From: Aequorivita aurantiaca
Lineage (GTDB): Bacteria > Bacteroidota > Bacteroidia > Flavobacteriales > Flavobacteriaceae
Length of the DNA stretch: 64,000 nucleotides
Assembly: GCF_030410135.1 (NCBI RefSeq)
Contig: NZ_JAUGQQ010000001.1
Span: 186,001 to 250,000 of the forward strand
Direction of reading: 5' to 3'
This document shows, one piece after another, positions 53,079-62,388 of the stretch (position 1 is its first letter; the number at the start of each line of letters is the position of its first letter). Under the pieces are notes generated by a model that did not search any database, was not told the origin of the DNA, and saw nothing but the letters and a program-made list of their open reading frames with translations. Both the position numbers and the translations under genes were made by a program.

Positions 53079-54770
53079 ATGCGTTGGACCCTAAAACCAA
53101 AACCCGATCACGAAAAAGTGCGTTTACTTGCAAGAGCATTAAAGGTTGAACCTTCAATTGCATCACTATTAGTACAACGCGGCGTGGAAAGTTTTGAGGA
53201 AGCCGAAAAATTCTTCCGCCCAAATTTGGAAGATTTGCACGATCCATATTTAATGAAGGATATGGACAAAGCAGTTTCCCGAATTGAAAACGCAATCGCT
53301 TCCGAAGAAAATATTTTAATATACGGCGATTACGATGTGGATGGAACCACAAGCGTCGCGCTGCTTTCTTCCTATTTGAAAAGCTATTATCCAAATATTT
53401 CAACCTATATTCCCGACAGATATGACGAGGGTTACGGCGTTTCATACAAAGGAATCGATTATGCCGAGGACAACGGTTTTTCACTAATAATTGCATTGGA
53501 TTGCGGCATAAAAGCCATTGAAAAAGTAGCATACGCTTCCGAAAAAAACATTGATTTTATAATTTGCGACCATCACCGTCCGGGAAAGGAAATTCCAAAT
53601 GCAATTGCCGTTCTCGATCCAAAAAGGGAAGATTGCGAATATCCTTACAAAGAGCTTTGTGGATGCGGTGTTGGGTTTAAATTGATACAAGCGTTGGCTG
53701 AAAAAAGAGGACTTCAAATTGAAGATTTATTGCTGTATTTGGATTTGGTAGCAACGGCCATTGCTGCTGATATCGTACCCATAACCGGCGAAAATAGAAT
53801 TCTAGCCTATTATGGTTTGAAGGTAATAAATAGCAATCCTCGTACAGGATTTCAAGCGATTTTGAAACAAGTAAAAAAGGAAACGCTAACCATTACGGAT
53901 GTGGTATTTATAATCGCGCCGCGCATCAACGCCGCCGGAAGAATGAAGCACGGCAATCACGCCGTTACTTTGCTCACCGAAACTGATGCTGAAAAAGCGG
54001 AAAAGTATGCTTCCGAAATTGAAACATTCAATACCGACCGAAGGGATGCCGACAAACAAATTACGGAAGAAGCCCTTCAGCAAATAATTCAAAATAAGGA
54101 GGAAAAACGGATGACCACCGTAGTTTATCAAGAAAACTGGCACAAAGGCGTAATTGGTATCGTGGCTTCCCGCTTGACGGAAACGTATTATCGCCCAACC
54201 TTGGTTTTCACAAAAAGTGGCGAAAAGCTTGCCGCTTCCGCTCGTTCCGTGAAAGGTTTTGATGTTTACAATGCGCTGGAAAGTTGTGCCGACCACATTG
54301 AGCAATTTGGCGGACATATGTATGCCGCAGGGTTGACCATGTTCGAAAAGGATTTTGAAAACTTTAAAAATGAATTTGAACGCGTGGTTTCGGAAACTAT
54401 CGATCCGCATTTGCTCACACCCGAGATTAGCATAGATACCGAAATAAATCTGGCCGATATTACCCCCAAGTTCTATCGAATATTAAAACAATTCGCGCCC
54501 TTCGGCCCGGGAAATATGACACCAACGTTTATGACGCAAAACCTAATGGACACTGGCTGGGGAAAATGTGTGGGCGAAGACAAAAAGCATCTGCGCGTTG
54601 TGGTGAAGCAAGGAAATTCCAACCTTTTTACAGGTCTTGGTTTCGGTTTGGCGGAAAAACAAGATATAGCCTGTGGTGGTAAACCATTTAAAGCTGCCTA
54701 TTGTATCGATGAAAACGAATGGCAAGGAAATGTGAGTTTGCAGCTTCGTTTGAAAGATATTATGGAGTAA
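53079..54770 (+). CDS. recJ: Single-stranded-DNA-specific exonuclease RecJ
   Basis: 563 residues from the ATG at 53079 (MRWTLKPKPDHEKV); a TTG 11 codons upstream is less likely. 5'-3' nuclease of RecFOR repair. DHH domain: YGDYDVDGTTSVALL with the metal Asps, IALDCGIKAI, ICDHHRPGKEIPNA; DHHA1 domain: ASARSVKGFDVYNAL, QFGGHMYAAGLT; and a C-terminal OB fold. All metal ligands present. The 143-base leader contains AT-rich repeats of GGAATTT but no clear promoter. Confidence 0.95.
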   Translation: MRWTLKPKPDHEKVRLLARALKVEPSIASLLVQRGVESFEEAEKFFRPNLEDLHDPYLMKDMDKAVSRIENAIASEENILIYGDYDVDGTTSVALLSSYLKSYYPNISTYIPDRYDEGYGVSYKGIDYAEDNGFSLIIALDCGIKAIEKVAYASEKNIDFIICDHHRPGKEIPNAIAVLDPKREDCEYPYKELCGCGVGFKLIQALAEKRGLQIEDLLLYLDLVATAIAADIVPITGENRILAYYGLKVINSNPRTGFQAILKQVKKETLTITDVVFIIAPRINAAGRMKHGNHAVTLLTETDAEKAEKYASEIETFNTDRRDADKQITEEALQQIIQNKEEKRMTTVVYQENWHKGVIGIVASRLTETYYRPTLVFTKSGEKLAASARSVKGFDVYNALESCADHIEQFGGHMYAAGLTMFEKDFENFKNEFERVVSETIDPHLLTPEISIDTEINLADITPKFYRILKQFAPFGPGNMTPTFMTQNLMDTGWGKCVGEDKKHLRVVVKQGNSNLFTGLGFGLAEKQDIACGGKPFKAAYCIDENEWQGNVSLQLRLKDIME

Positions 54771-54773
54771 TTT

Positions 54774-54808
54774 CAGTAATCAGTTTTCAGTACGCAGTGG
54801 TCAGTAAA
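54774..54808. repeat. Five-fold CAGTNNN heptad repeat
   Basis: CAGT occurs at 54774, 54781, 54788, 54795 and 54802, exactly every seven bases, with the three intervening bases variable. It lies in the 49-base gap between convergent recJ and lpxH, where a terminator would be expected. Confidence 0.8.
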
Positions 54809-54819
54809 GGGTGTTATGC

Positions 54820-55578
54820 TTATTGTGGAAAATTTTTCAGCTCAAATCTTTCGCCGTCGAAAACACCATATGTGTAATGGTTTATCCAATCTCCCAAATT
54901 AAAATAGGTTGAATTTTCGCCCACTTTTATTTCCATTGGCAAATGGCGGTGACCGAAAATGAAATAATCATAATGCTTGCTTTCCAATTTTCTTTTGGAA
55001 TATTGTGCCAGCCATTCATTCTCCTCACCTAAAAACTGCTTGTCCTCGTCGCCAGAAATCAACTTATTTTTTACGGAAAGATGCTGGGCTATACGAACGC
55101 CAATATCCGGGTGCAACCAACGGAAAAGCCATTTTGAAAACGGGTTTGTAAACACTTTCTTCATTCTTTTATAGCCTTTATCGCCCGGACCTTTTCCATC
55201 ACCGTGACCAATTAAGAAATGTTTGTTGTTGAATACAAACTCCTTTGGGTCGTGATACACGGGAATATTCAGTTCTTTATCAAAATAATCGTGCATCCAC
55301 AAATCGTGGTTTCCCACAAAAAAATGGATTTGAATGCCGCTGTCACGAAGCTCGGCAAGTTTTCCCAAAACCCGAACAAATCCCTTCGGCACCACGGTTT
55401 TGTATTCAAACCAAAAATCGAAAAGGTCTCCGAGAAGAAAAATAACTTCGGCATCGTGCTTAATGCTGTCCAGCCATTTCACAAAAATTCTTTCACGCGG
55501 AAGGCTTTCGGCTGGAGTGGGCGCACCAAGATGGTTGTCGCTGGAGAAGTATATTTTTTTGTTTTGCGAAATCTGCAT
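54820..55578 (-). CDS. lpxH: UDP-2,3-diacylglucosamine diphosphatase (LpxH-like)
   Basis: 252 residues from the ATG at 55578 (MQISQNKKIYFSSDNHLG). Calcineurin-type phosphoesterase of lipid A synthesis: metal motifs SSDNHLG, FLLGDLFDFWFEY, FFVGNHDLWMHDY, IGHGDGKGP and FGHRHLPM. The first Asp-x-His appears as DNH, as in other Bacteroidota members. A TATCTTTG box ends only three to four bases before the ATG, so a leaderless transcript is likely. Confidence 0.9.
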   Translation of the reverse strand: MQISQNKKIYFSSDNHLGAPTPAESLPRERIFVKWLDSIKHDAEVIFLLGDLFDFWFEYKTVVPKGFVRVLGKLAELRDSGIQIHFFVGNHDLWMHDYFDKELNIPVYHDPKEFVFNNKHFLIGHGDGKGPGDKGYKRMKKVFTNPFSKWLFRWLHPDIGVRIAQHLSVKNKLISGDEDKQFLGEENEWLAQYSKRKLESKHYDYFIFGHRHLPMEIKVGENSTYFNLGDWINHYTYGVFDGERFELKNFPQ

Positions 55579-55581
55579 ATT

Positions 55582-55589
55582 CAAAGATA
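55582..55589 (-). promoter_or_regulatory. -7 element (TATCTTTG) abutting the lpxH start
   Basis: An exact TANNTTTG match on the minus strand ending three bases before the ATG at 55578; the transcript should begin at about the start codon. Confidence 0.5.
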
Positions 55590-55604
55590 GGGAAGTGATT
55601 CGGT

Positions 55605-56054
55605 TTAATTATCCGCCGCAAACCACTCTGCATAGCTGCTGTCCGTTTCCTGTAAACGTAGGGAATGCAACGAAATGTTCTGTGGAAGACGCGTCTTTAT
55701 TTTTTCGGAAAAATCAATTACCATCATTTCACTGGTTGGCTGATAATCTACCAAAAGCACGCTGTGGCCGCGGTCACTCAATTCCTTTGCCAGTTCGAAA
55801 TGCGGCGTATTTTTGTTGAAAACCGTTGCGTGGTCAAACACATCAACCACTTCTTCCTTAACTATTTTTTTAAGATCGCTAAAATCAATCACCATCCCAT
55901 ATTTAACATGATTGGTATCTTCAATAGGCGAACCAATTACGGTTACGAAAAGTTTGTAGCTGTGTCCGTGCACATTTCTGCATTTGCCGTCATAGCCATA
56001 AAGTGCGTGGCCGGTTTCAAAAGAAAAGATTTTGGTAATTCGTATTTGTTTCAT
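55605..56054 (-). CDS. queD: 6-carboxytetrahydropterin synthase (QueD-like)
   Basis: 149 residues. Converts dihydroneopterin triphosphate for queuosine synthesis. Zinc histidines in ETGHALYG and CRNVHGHSY, with the catalytic Cys in DGKCRNVHGH; YGMVIDFSDLKKIVKE, DHATVFNKN and the C-terminal EWFA. Sits behind lpxH on the same strand, 20 bases apart from its stop, with its own promoter. Confidence 0.92.
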   Translation of the reverse strand: MKQIRITKIFSFETGHALYGYDGKCRNVHGHSYKLFVTVIGSPIEDTNHVKYGMVIDFSDLKKIVKEEVVDVFDHATVFNKNTPHFELAKELSDRGHSVLLVDYQPTSEMMVIDFSEKIKTRLPQNISLHSLRLQETDSSYAEWFAADN

Positions 56055-56071
56055 AGCAAGAATTTCAGCTT

Positions 56072-56079
56072 CAAAGATA
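56072..56079 (-). promoter_or_regulatory. -7 element (TATCTTTG) for queD
   Basis: An exact TANNTTTG match on the minus strand, 17 bases before the queD ATG. Confidence 0.6.
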
Positions 56080-56200
56080 CGATTTTCTTCTAGCGCGCTT
56101 CCCTGATACTTTTTGTAAAATACAAGTTAACTTTTATAACCACTTGTTACGCGAACCCATTTCCGAAGTATATTTACCCACTTTTTTATAGAACCGAAAA

Positions 56201-56836
56201 ATGACCGAAGAACTTTTTGAACAGTTAGAATTTGTTGAAAATCCATTGTTTGAAACCATAATTGACGATTTGCTGCAGCAGCAATTCAGCATTGTGAACG
56301 ATTTTTTTTCTTCGGAAGAAGTGGAGGTTTTGCGACATTCACTTATGGCAAAATACGATGCGGACCGTTTCAAAAAATCGGCAATCGGCAACCGTACGAA
56401 TGAGGAAATTGACAAAAGCATTCGGGGCGATTTTATTCTTTGGATGGACGAAGCAAATGCCAATGAGGCTGAAAGGATTTTCTTCGGAAAAATTAATGAG
56501 CTCGTAAATTATTTAAACAAAACCTGCTTTTTGGGAATTCTGCACAAAGAATTTCATTACGCCGTATATCCAACGGGTACGTATTATAAGCGTCATTTAG
56601 ATACTTTTCAGAATGATGACCGGCGGAAACTTTCCATTGTTTGCTATTTGAACGAAGATAATTGGCTACGCGAAAATGGAGGTGAACTTACCATTTACAC
56701 TGAAAAAGAAGCATTGAACATTTTGCCCTTACCCGGAAGATTGGTAATCTTCGAAAGCCAGGTTTTGGAGCACGAAGTGAAAGTTGTAAAAGCGTCGGAA
56801 AGGTTTAGCATTACAGGCTGGTTGAAAACCCGATAG
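56201..56836 (+). CDS. 2-oxoglutarate/Fe(II)-dependent oxygenase
   Basis: 211 residues, prolyl 4-hydroxylase-like double-stranded beta-helix. Iron ligands seen as HLD in GTYYKRHLDTFQ and the distal His in VLEHEVKV; the 2OG-binding Arg in ERFSITGW. The N-terminal part is helical (DLLQQQFSIVNDFFSS). Hydroxylates a protein or small molecule, unknown. Resembles SM-20/PHD-type bacterial proteins. Single gene. Confidence 0.88.
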   Translation: MTEELFEQLEFVENPLFETIIDDLLQQQFSIVNDFFSSEEVEVLRHSLMAKYDADRFKKSAIGNRTNEEIDKSIRGDFILWMDEANANEAERIFFGKINELVNYLNKTCFLGILHKEFHYAVYPTGTYYKRHLDTFQNDDRRKLSIVCYLNEDNWLRENGGELTIYTEKEALNILPLPGRLVIFESQVLEHEVKVVKASERFSITGWLKTR

Positions 56837-56929
56837 ATTATTATTTATACCTGTAGGTCAAGTAACCGCTAAAGACAAATTTTGTAATCCTCGCCATATA
56901 TATCAAATGCTTCAAAAAAAGAAAGATTT

Positions 56930-57028
56930 TTACTTATTCTTTATTTTCTTGTACGCCACAACAACAATTACCAAAATGGCCAAAATGAGAAAAAGCCCAG
57001 GGCCGCCAATAAATTCTAACCATTCCAT
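56930..57028 (-). CDS. 32-residue single-span membrane protein
   Basis: A 33-codon frame starting MEWLEFIGGPGLFLILAI, with one hydrophobic helix (about 10-25) and a Lys-rich cytoplasmic end (YKKIKNK), the topology of many small membrane proteins. A TACTTTTG box lies 15-22 bases upstream on the same strand. It is divergent from nothing essential: the tRNA-Ala gene lies 94 bases away on the other strand. No function is known to me. It could be chance, but a start, promoter and helix together make it credible. Confidence 0.6.
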   Translation of the reverse strand: MEWLEFIGGPGLFLILAILVIVVVAYKKIKNK

Positions 57029-57043
57029 AGTATATATTTCGGG

Positions 57044-57051
57044 CAAAAGTA
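57044..57051 (-). promoter_or_regulatory. -7 element (TACTTTTG) for the 32-residue gene
   Basis: An exact TANNTTTG match on the minus strand, 15 bases before the ATG at 57028. Confidence 0.5.
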
Positions 57052-57116
57052 TCTAATTTTCACTTTGTGATTCAGCAGAGTTATAAAAAAATTTACTATT
57101 TTCGCAACCTAAATCA

Positions 57117-57195
<79 letters not shown>

Positions 57196-57197
57196 CG

Positions 57198-57229
57198 AAA
57201 ACCATCCGTTTATTACGGGTGGTTTTTTT
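57198..57229. terminator. Terminator after tRNA-Ala
   Basis: AAAACCATCCG pairs with CGGGTGGTTTT (one G-U), followed by TTTT; also serves the convergent hydrolase that ends at 57228. Confidence 0.9.
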
Positions 57230-58067
57230 ATTTTAAAAAGGCTATTGTTCTTTCCACCACCTTTTCTAGATCACTTGGCAAGGCATTTTCCTCCCACGGA
57301 TGTCGGGCCCCAAAGACATGGTCAGCGCCCTCAATAAGCGACAATTCACTATGCAAATTCCAGGAATTTAATGCCTGTGCTTCCTTTTCAGAAACCGTTT
57401 TATCTTCGCTTCCGTGCAAAATAAGCTGTGGAATTTTCAAATTCTGAACAGCCCGTTTGATTGAAAAACGTTCTTCGTTTTCTATAAAATTGGTATAAAA
57501 CTGAAAGTTATGCGGAAGCATTTGTTTCGTTCTACTGTTTTGAACATACGTAACGCCTGTTTTCTTCCAAGATTCAAATTCCTCAGTCCCTTCCGCAAAT
57601 CTCGGTTTAAAATCGCTAATGCTCGCCCACGTAACTACTTTATTTATTCGCGCGTCCTCTTCAGCTTTAATTAAAACGATTCCGCCGCCGCGACTGTGGC
57701 CAATCAGTGAAATTGTTGAAATCTCCTTTGGGAAATTTTCACTTCCCGTTTTAATTAAGTTTAAAATCCTATCCAAATCGTCTAGCTCCAAACTAAAATT
57801 ATTTTCCGCAAAAGCATCCAAATCTGGAAAATCAATGGGATTTTCTATCGTACCGCCATTGTGCGAAAAATTAAATTTTACGAAACAAAATCCGGCATTT
57901 GCAAAAGTTTCGGCCACCAATTGCCAAGCGCCCCAATCTTTGAAGCCCTTGTACCCGTGACAAAAAATAACCAGTGGCTGCGGCGTTTCTGTCTGCTTGT
58001 GAAAAACATCATATAAAATTGGCCGCTTCCTTGAGGCAGTAAGTATTTTATTTTTTTTAATTATCAT
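57228..58067 (-). CDS. Alpha/beta hydrolase (dienelactone-hydrolase-like)
   Basis: 279 residues. Nucleophile elbow GHSRGGGIVL with the Ser, oxyanion segment IFCHGYKGFKDWGAW, Asp in LHGSEDKTVSEKEA and His in EGADHVFGARHPW. A serine esterase or peptidase of unknown substrate. Its ATG overlaps the addB-like stop by four bases, so it is translated from the same mRNA. Confidence 0.9.
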   Translation of the reverse strand: MIIKKNKILTASRKRPILYDVFHKQTETPQPLVIFCHGYKGFKDWGAWQLVAETFANAGFCFVKFNFSHNGGTIENPIDFPDLDAFAENNFSLELDDLDRILNLIKTGSENFPKEISTISLIGHSRGGGIVLIKAEEDARINKVVTWASISDFKPRFAEGTEEFESWKKTGVTYVQNSRTKQMLPHNFQFYTNFIENEERFSIKRAVQNLKIPQLILHGSEDKTVSEKEAQALNSWNLHSELSLIEGADHVFGARHPWEENALPSDLEKVVERTIAFLK

Positions 58068-60796
58068 TGTATAATTTCTTTTTCGATGAAAGGAATGTTT
58101 GGATCACAGATTTCCCGAATTAATTTCTTCAGTTCGACAGTGAAATTCTCCAAAGTTTCATTTGTGATTATTTGGGATTTATTACGGTTTCCCGCCTTTT
58201 CCTTCACACCGAATTTTAAAAAACCACTGCCTAAATTTTTAAAGGAAATAATTCCCGCCTCTGCATTGAGAAGGGGTGATTTTTCATTCATCATTAATGC
58301 ATAAGTCAAAACTTGAAATGACTTACTGAATTTATAATCTAAGTTTATATCTTTCCAATTTATTATTTCAACATCGGCCTGACTGACGGATCCCGTTTTG
58401 AAATCTATTATTCTCAATTGTCCATTATATTCATCCACCCTATCTACTTTTCCGTGAATTCTGACCGGGAATTCCAACTCTGGGATTGGGAGATCCATTA
58501 CGAGGGGAGTTTCAATTTGAAGTATCTTAATTATATTTCCCGCGGTTACTTCAGCTATTTCCCTGTCGATAAAATTAGAGATATATCGTTTTGCAACTTC
58601 AAAAATTATTAAATTTTTCCCTTTGTTAAAAACTCCTCCCCGAAAGGTTTTTTTGAATTGACGCGTAATTTCATCGTGAATACGTTGCTTCATCGCCGAA
58701 AGGTGATGAACAGTGAGCGCAACCCCGCACAAAGGTTGATAAAAAGTTTCCAAGGCATCATGCACGATGGTTCCCAATGTGTTGTAAGCCACAGTTTCTT
58801 CCACTTCTTCCAATTCATTAAGTCTTAGAATTTTTTGAAAATAAAAGTCAATCGGGTTGCGAATGTAACTAGTGAGGGAAGAAGGCGAAAAACCTTTGGC
58901 GGCAATGTCTTGCAGCCTGTTCATTACGTCTTCAGTTTTTATAATTTGCTTTAATTGCTTCGGTTCTATTTGAACCGTTGGTGATATTATTTTTTTATCA
59001 ATAGTATGATTAGGATGTTTTTCAACTTCCAATTGTCTGATAAACCTGCTTTTTTCGCCAGCATTCAGACCATCTGGTTGGTTATTATAAAGTAGCGTGA
59101 TATTTTTGGCGCGATGTAAAAGTCTGTAAAAATGATAGGTGTAAATCGCATCCTTTTCAGAAAAAGTGGGGAGATTGAAATGTTGTTTTAAGTCATAGGT
59201 GATAAAGGATGCGTTGGATTTTCCGGAAGGAAATATGCCTTCATTAACCGACGTAATTATGACGTTTTCAAAATCGAGAACACGAGTTTCCAACACCCCC
59301 ATAATTTGGAGCCCTTCGTAAGCATCACCTTCCATATCCAATGATGTTGTGGCGGCCAATTCGGTAAAAAGTCGTAAAACGCTTCTCACGGATTTGAGGT
59401 GCGGATATTTTTGGTTTAAGGCTTCAATCTTTTCAAATACATTTTTTAATTGGAAGAAAACTTCACTTTCAATGGATTGTGATGGATGATTTCTCTGAAT
59501 TGTATCAATCAATAATAACGTGTTTTTTATTGCGATTGCGCTATCGTCATTCCAATTGTCAAACAACAATAACACAACATGATGGGAATTTATATCAGCA
59601 AATTTGAGCAGGTCTTCCAATGAAAGATGGGTGAGGTTTTGGCTGATTATAGTATTTACAATTTCACTTGCATTGGGAACTACTAAAACTCCCAACGGAT
59701 GATTCAAAATTGATATTATCTCTTTGTAATAATATGTTGTAGTGCTTTGTAGATGGATATTGAAAAGCAATTCGAAAAAATTTACCGCTGGAAAATTTTT
59801 TATGGATATACCCATGGTGACATTCAGACTTTTAATGTTTTTGGGCAGTGAATATAAGATTGGCATCAATAAATTTTCATCGCCTAAAACAATAGCTGTT
59901 TTTTTAAGTTCGTCTTCAGATATGTTTTCTAGCAATTGACCCACATATTTAGCTTGACTAATGTTTTTTTGTACCTCTATCAGGTTAAAGCTTTTCGGAT
60001 TTTTATAATTATTAGCAATAACAATTGGCGCATCATTTCTAAAATACTTCCATTCTTTTAGGTATTTCCTAATAAAATATGAGGCACTGTGGTTTTGATC
60101 CTCATAAAAGTATGCATCAGTATCCCATAGAACTTGGTTATTTTCATTTTTTAGTAATTCTTGGATAATGGATTGTTCCGCAGTATTTAGTGCGTTAAAC
60201 CCTATAAAGACATGTTTTTGATTTCGGTTGAAATGAGCATAATTTTCAACATTAGATGCAGCGACTCTATATGCCAATCCCTGATAAGCAAGTTTTTCCT
60301 TCAATAGAAGTGATTGTAGGTTTTGAAAAAACTCAGGTAGCCCATTCCAGAATTGTAAATAATTATTTATAAGTTCCGTCTGGGAATCTTGAACACCCCA
60401 TCTTTCCAATGTTTTTATACTGGTGAGATAACGGAAAAAGGCATTATCATTTATTAAATATCGATCGATCTCGTTGAAATCATTTAAAAGAGTGCCGGCC
60501 CAGGAAGAATAGCTTTCAAAATCCTCCTTTTCGTTGAAAGAGGCGGTTTTCAGATATGCGTTGTAACTCTTAAATAGTAGCTCAGTATTATCAATAATTT
60601 TCAGATTGGATAAATCTTCAACAAATTCCTCTATACTGAGAATTATGGGAGCGAAGGAAGTTTGGGTCGCATTATTTTTAAGAATGTTTCTTAGGAAACT
60701 CCCGGCTCTTTTGCTGGGGAGGATGAGGATATAATCAAAAATATTACTGTTTGATTTACTGATTGTCGAAATAACTTCTTCGAGAAAACTTTTCAT
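58064..60796 (-). CDS. AddB-like PD-(D/E)XK nuclease/inactive helicase
   Basis: 910 residues. The C-terminal ~280 are a RecB-type nuclease: SSLTSYIRNPIDFYFQKIL, the His in LGTIVHDALETF, and the metal/catalytic set GKVDRVDEYNGQLRIIDFKTG with Gln/Tyr motif SFQVLTYALMM. The front is helicase-like but the first motif ILPSKRAGSFLRN has no G-K-T, so ATP binding there is lost, and the four Cys of the AddB iron-sulfur site are not evident. The family acts with AddA in RecBCD-type break processing; AddA (its end at 63613-64000) is two genes upstream. Function as AddB is inferred from this. Confidence 0.85.
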   Translation of the reverse strand: MKSFLEEVISTISKSNSNIFDYILILPSKRAGSFLRNILKNNATQTSFAPIILSIEEFVEDLSNLKIIDNTELLFKSYNAYLKTASFNEKEDFESYSSWAGTLLNDFNEIDRYLINDNAFFRYLTSIKTLERWGVQDSQTELINNYLQFWNGLPEFFQNLQSLLLKEKLAYQGLAYRVAASNVENYAHFNRNQKHVFIGFNALNTAEQSIIQELLKNENNQVLWDTDAYFYEDQNHSASYFIRKYLKEWKYFRNDAPIVIANNYKNPKSFNLIEVQKNISQAKYVGQLLENISEDELKKTAIVLGDENLLMPILYSLPKNIKSLNVTMGISIKNFPAVNFFELLFNIHLQSTTTYYYKEIISILNHPLGVLVVPNASEIVNTIISQNLTHLSLEDLLKFADINSHHVVLLLFDNWNDDSAIAIKNTLLLIDTIQRNHPSQSIESEVFFQLKNVFEKIEALNQKYPHLKSVRSVLRLFTELAATTSLDMEGDAYEGLQIMGVLETRVLDFENVIITSVNEGIFPSGKSNASFITYDLKQHFNLPTFSEKDAIYTYHFYRLLHRAKNITLLYNNQPDGLNAGEKSRFIRQLEVEKHPNHTIDKKIISPTVQIEPKQLKQIIKTEDVMNRLQDIAAKGFSPSSLTSYIRNPIDFYFQKILRLNELEEVEETVAYNTLGTIVHDALETFYQPLCGVALTVHHLSAMKQRIHDEITRQFKKTFRGGVFNKGKNLIIFEVAKRYISNFIDREIAEVTAGNIIKILQIETPLVMDLPIPELEFPVRIHGKVDRVDEYNGQLRIIDFKTGSVSQADVEIINWKDINLDYKFSKSFQVLTYALMMNEKSPLLNAEAGIISFKNLGSGFLKFGVKEKAGNRNKSQIITNETLENFTVELKKLIREICDPNIPFIEKEIIQ

Positions 60797-60811
60797 ATCT
60801 GCCTAAAATTA

Positions 60812-60842
60812 GAAAAAGCCTTCCAAATTGGAAGGCTTTTTC
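60812..60842 (-). terminator. Terminator after ompA
   Basis: GAAAAAGCCTTCC pairs with GGAAGGCTTTTTC (13-base perfect stem, 5-base loop). It lies between ompA and the downstream addB-like gene on the same strand. Confidence 0.93.
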
Positions 60843-60871
60843 AAACTTATTTATGGAATTTGATCCTGCGA

Positions 60872-62263
60872 CTAATTTCTAGGAATCAAATTGATTTCAG
60901 TTCTACGGTTAGTAGTACGTCCTTCTTTAGTAGTGTTTGGAGCAATTGGTTTAGATTCACCAAATCCTCTTGCTACTAAACGGTTAGAAGCAATTCCGTT
61001 TTCAATTAAGTAATTTACAACAGAGGCAGCTCTACCTTCTGAAAGTTTTTGGTTGTTCGCCTCACTTCCTACACTGTCAGTGTGTCCATCAATATGGAAA
61101 CGTGCGTTAGAGTATTCTTTTAGAATAGCCACAACATTATCCAATACTTTCAAAGAAGCTGGTTTAAGAGTTGTTTTACCAGTGTCAAACAAGATTGTTT
61201 TAGCATAGTCATTCAACGCTTTCATAACCTCAACAGTCAATTCTGGACATCCGTTGTTTGCTACTGTACCGGCAACATCAGGACACTGATCGTCTTTATC
61301 GATAACGCCATCGCCATCTCTATCTGGCCAAGGACAACCATTGTTTTCTTTTGGACCTGCCTCATTTGGACAAGCATCATCTTTATCGGCAATTCCATCA
61401 CCGTCAGCATCTGGGCAGCCATTTAGTGCAGCCAAGCCAGCAACTGTAGGACACTCATCTTGTGGATCAGGGATACCATCACCGTCAGTATCAGGACAAC
61501 CATTGAATTCGGCTAAACCTGGAGTGTTTGGACACGCATCGTTTCTATCTTCGATGCCATCACCATCTGTATCAGGACAACCGTTAAATTCAGCTAAACC
61601 TGGAGTTTCTGGACATTCGTCATCTTTATCATAGATTCCATCACCGTCTGTATCCTTCCCACCAAATTGGAAAACAATACCAGCAGAATGTTGGAAATGA
61701 GTAATTCCATAAGAATCCTCAAATGCATTCTTGAAAGTAGATTGAAGATTAAGGGCTAAGTAATCGTTGAACCAAAATTTAACACCAACAAGTGCGTTTG
61801 CAGTTCCGAAGCCGATGTCATCAACCCAAGTATAACCACCACCAATACCGATAGATGGATCAAACCAGCTACCGCCTAAAGCATTTCGGAAGCTGTATTT
61901 AACTTCACCATCTACTCCGTAATAACTAAGATCGTCTGCAGGAATATCTCCTAAACGATCGATTCTGTTGATAGAACCTGCGGCAGTAAATACAAAACCA
62001 CTTCCAATATATCTGCTAAGTGCAATTCTTGAAACGGAAGGAAGAATGTTCCAGTGGTCGTTGGCATTAAAATACTCATCAAAGATATCCCCTCTAGCAC
62101 CAGCTGGGATACGTACTTGATCCTCGTTCAGTCCAGCTGAATAAACGTCAACAGCGTTCATACCAACCTCCACAGCCCAAGGATTGTTTTCGTCTTGCGC
62201 GTTCGCTATTCCAATTCCTAGGAATAGGACAGCAGCAACTAATAATCTGTTAAGATGTTTCAT
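60872..62263 (-). CDS. OmpA-family outer-membrane protein with TSP3 repeats
   Basis: 463 residues: signal peptide (1-22, [15 protein letters not shown]); an eight-strand-type N-terminal barrel (to about 205, including an [16 protein letters not shown] stretch); five to six Asp-rich thrombospondin type 3 repeats of the form DTDGDGIxDxxDxCPxTPG, which bind calcium; then an OmpA peptidoglycan-binding domain ([21 protein letters not shown], ending [13 protein letters not shown]). Links outer membrane to peptidoglycan. A strong -33/-7 promoter and terminator fit an abundant protein. Confidence 0.95.
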   Translation of the reverse strand: MKHLNRLLVAAVLFLGIGIANAQDENNPWAVEVGMNAVDVYSAGLNEDQVRIPAGARGDIFDEYFNANDHWNILPSVSRIALSRYIGSGFVFTAAGSINRIDRLGDIPADDLSYYGVDGEVKYSFRNALGGSWFDPSIGIGGGYTWVDDIGFGTANALVGVKFWFNDYLALNLQSTFKNAFEDSYGITHFQHSAGIVFQFGGKDTDGDGIYDKDDECPETPGLAEFNGCPDTDGDGIEDRNDACPNTPGLAEFNGCPDTDGDGIPDPQDECPTVAGLAALNGCPDADGDGIADKDDACPNEAGPKENNGCPWPDRDGDGVIDKDDQCPDVAGTVANNGCPELTVEVMKALNDYAKTILFDTGKTTLKPASLKVLDNVVAILKEYSNARFHIDGHTDSVGSEANNQKLSEGRAASVVNYLIENGIASNRLVARGFGESKPIAPNTTKEGRTTNRRTEINLIPRN

Positions 62264-62298
62264 ATTCGATTGTTTAATTTTTAAGTGTTAATTAAGAG

Positions 62299-62329
62299 CA
62301 AAAGTAAGTTGTTAAATATTATAAACAAA
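62299..62329 (-). promoter_or_regulatory. Full Bacteroidota promoter of ompA
   Basis: On the minus strand TTTG (RC of CAAA at 62326-62329), a 19-base spacer and TACTTTTG (RC of 62299-62306) match both elements of the -33/-7 consensus. The ATG is 36 bases downstream of the -7 box. Confidence 0.8.
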
Positions 62330-62388
62330 AGCAAATCTAATAAAATTTTCCTAAAATGGTTGCTCTTGGTACGGAAATAAAGGATTTA

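Noticed and set aside
61341-61634. Open frame of 97 codons opposite the calcium-repeat region of ompA, rich in Ser, Pro and Gly
   Set aside because: A shadow of the repeated DTDGDGI codons on the other strand; the OmpA frame is certain.
61260-61660. Regular direct repeats that could be taken for a CRISPR array
   Set aside because: The repeats are coding TSP3 units inside OmpA; unit spacing and the protein motif explain them. No cas genes are present.
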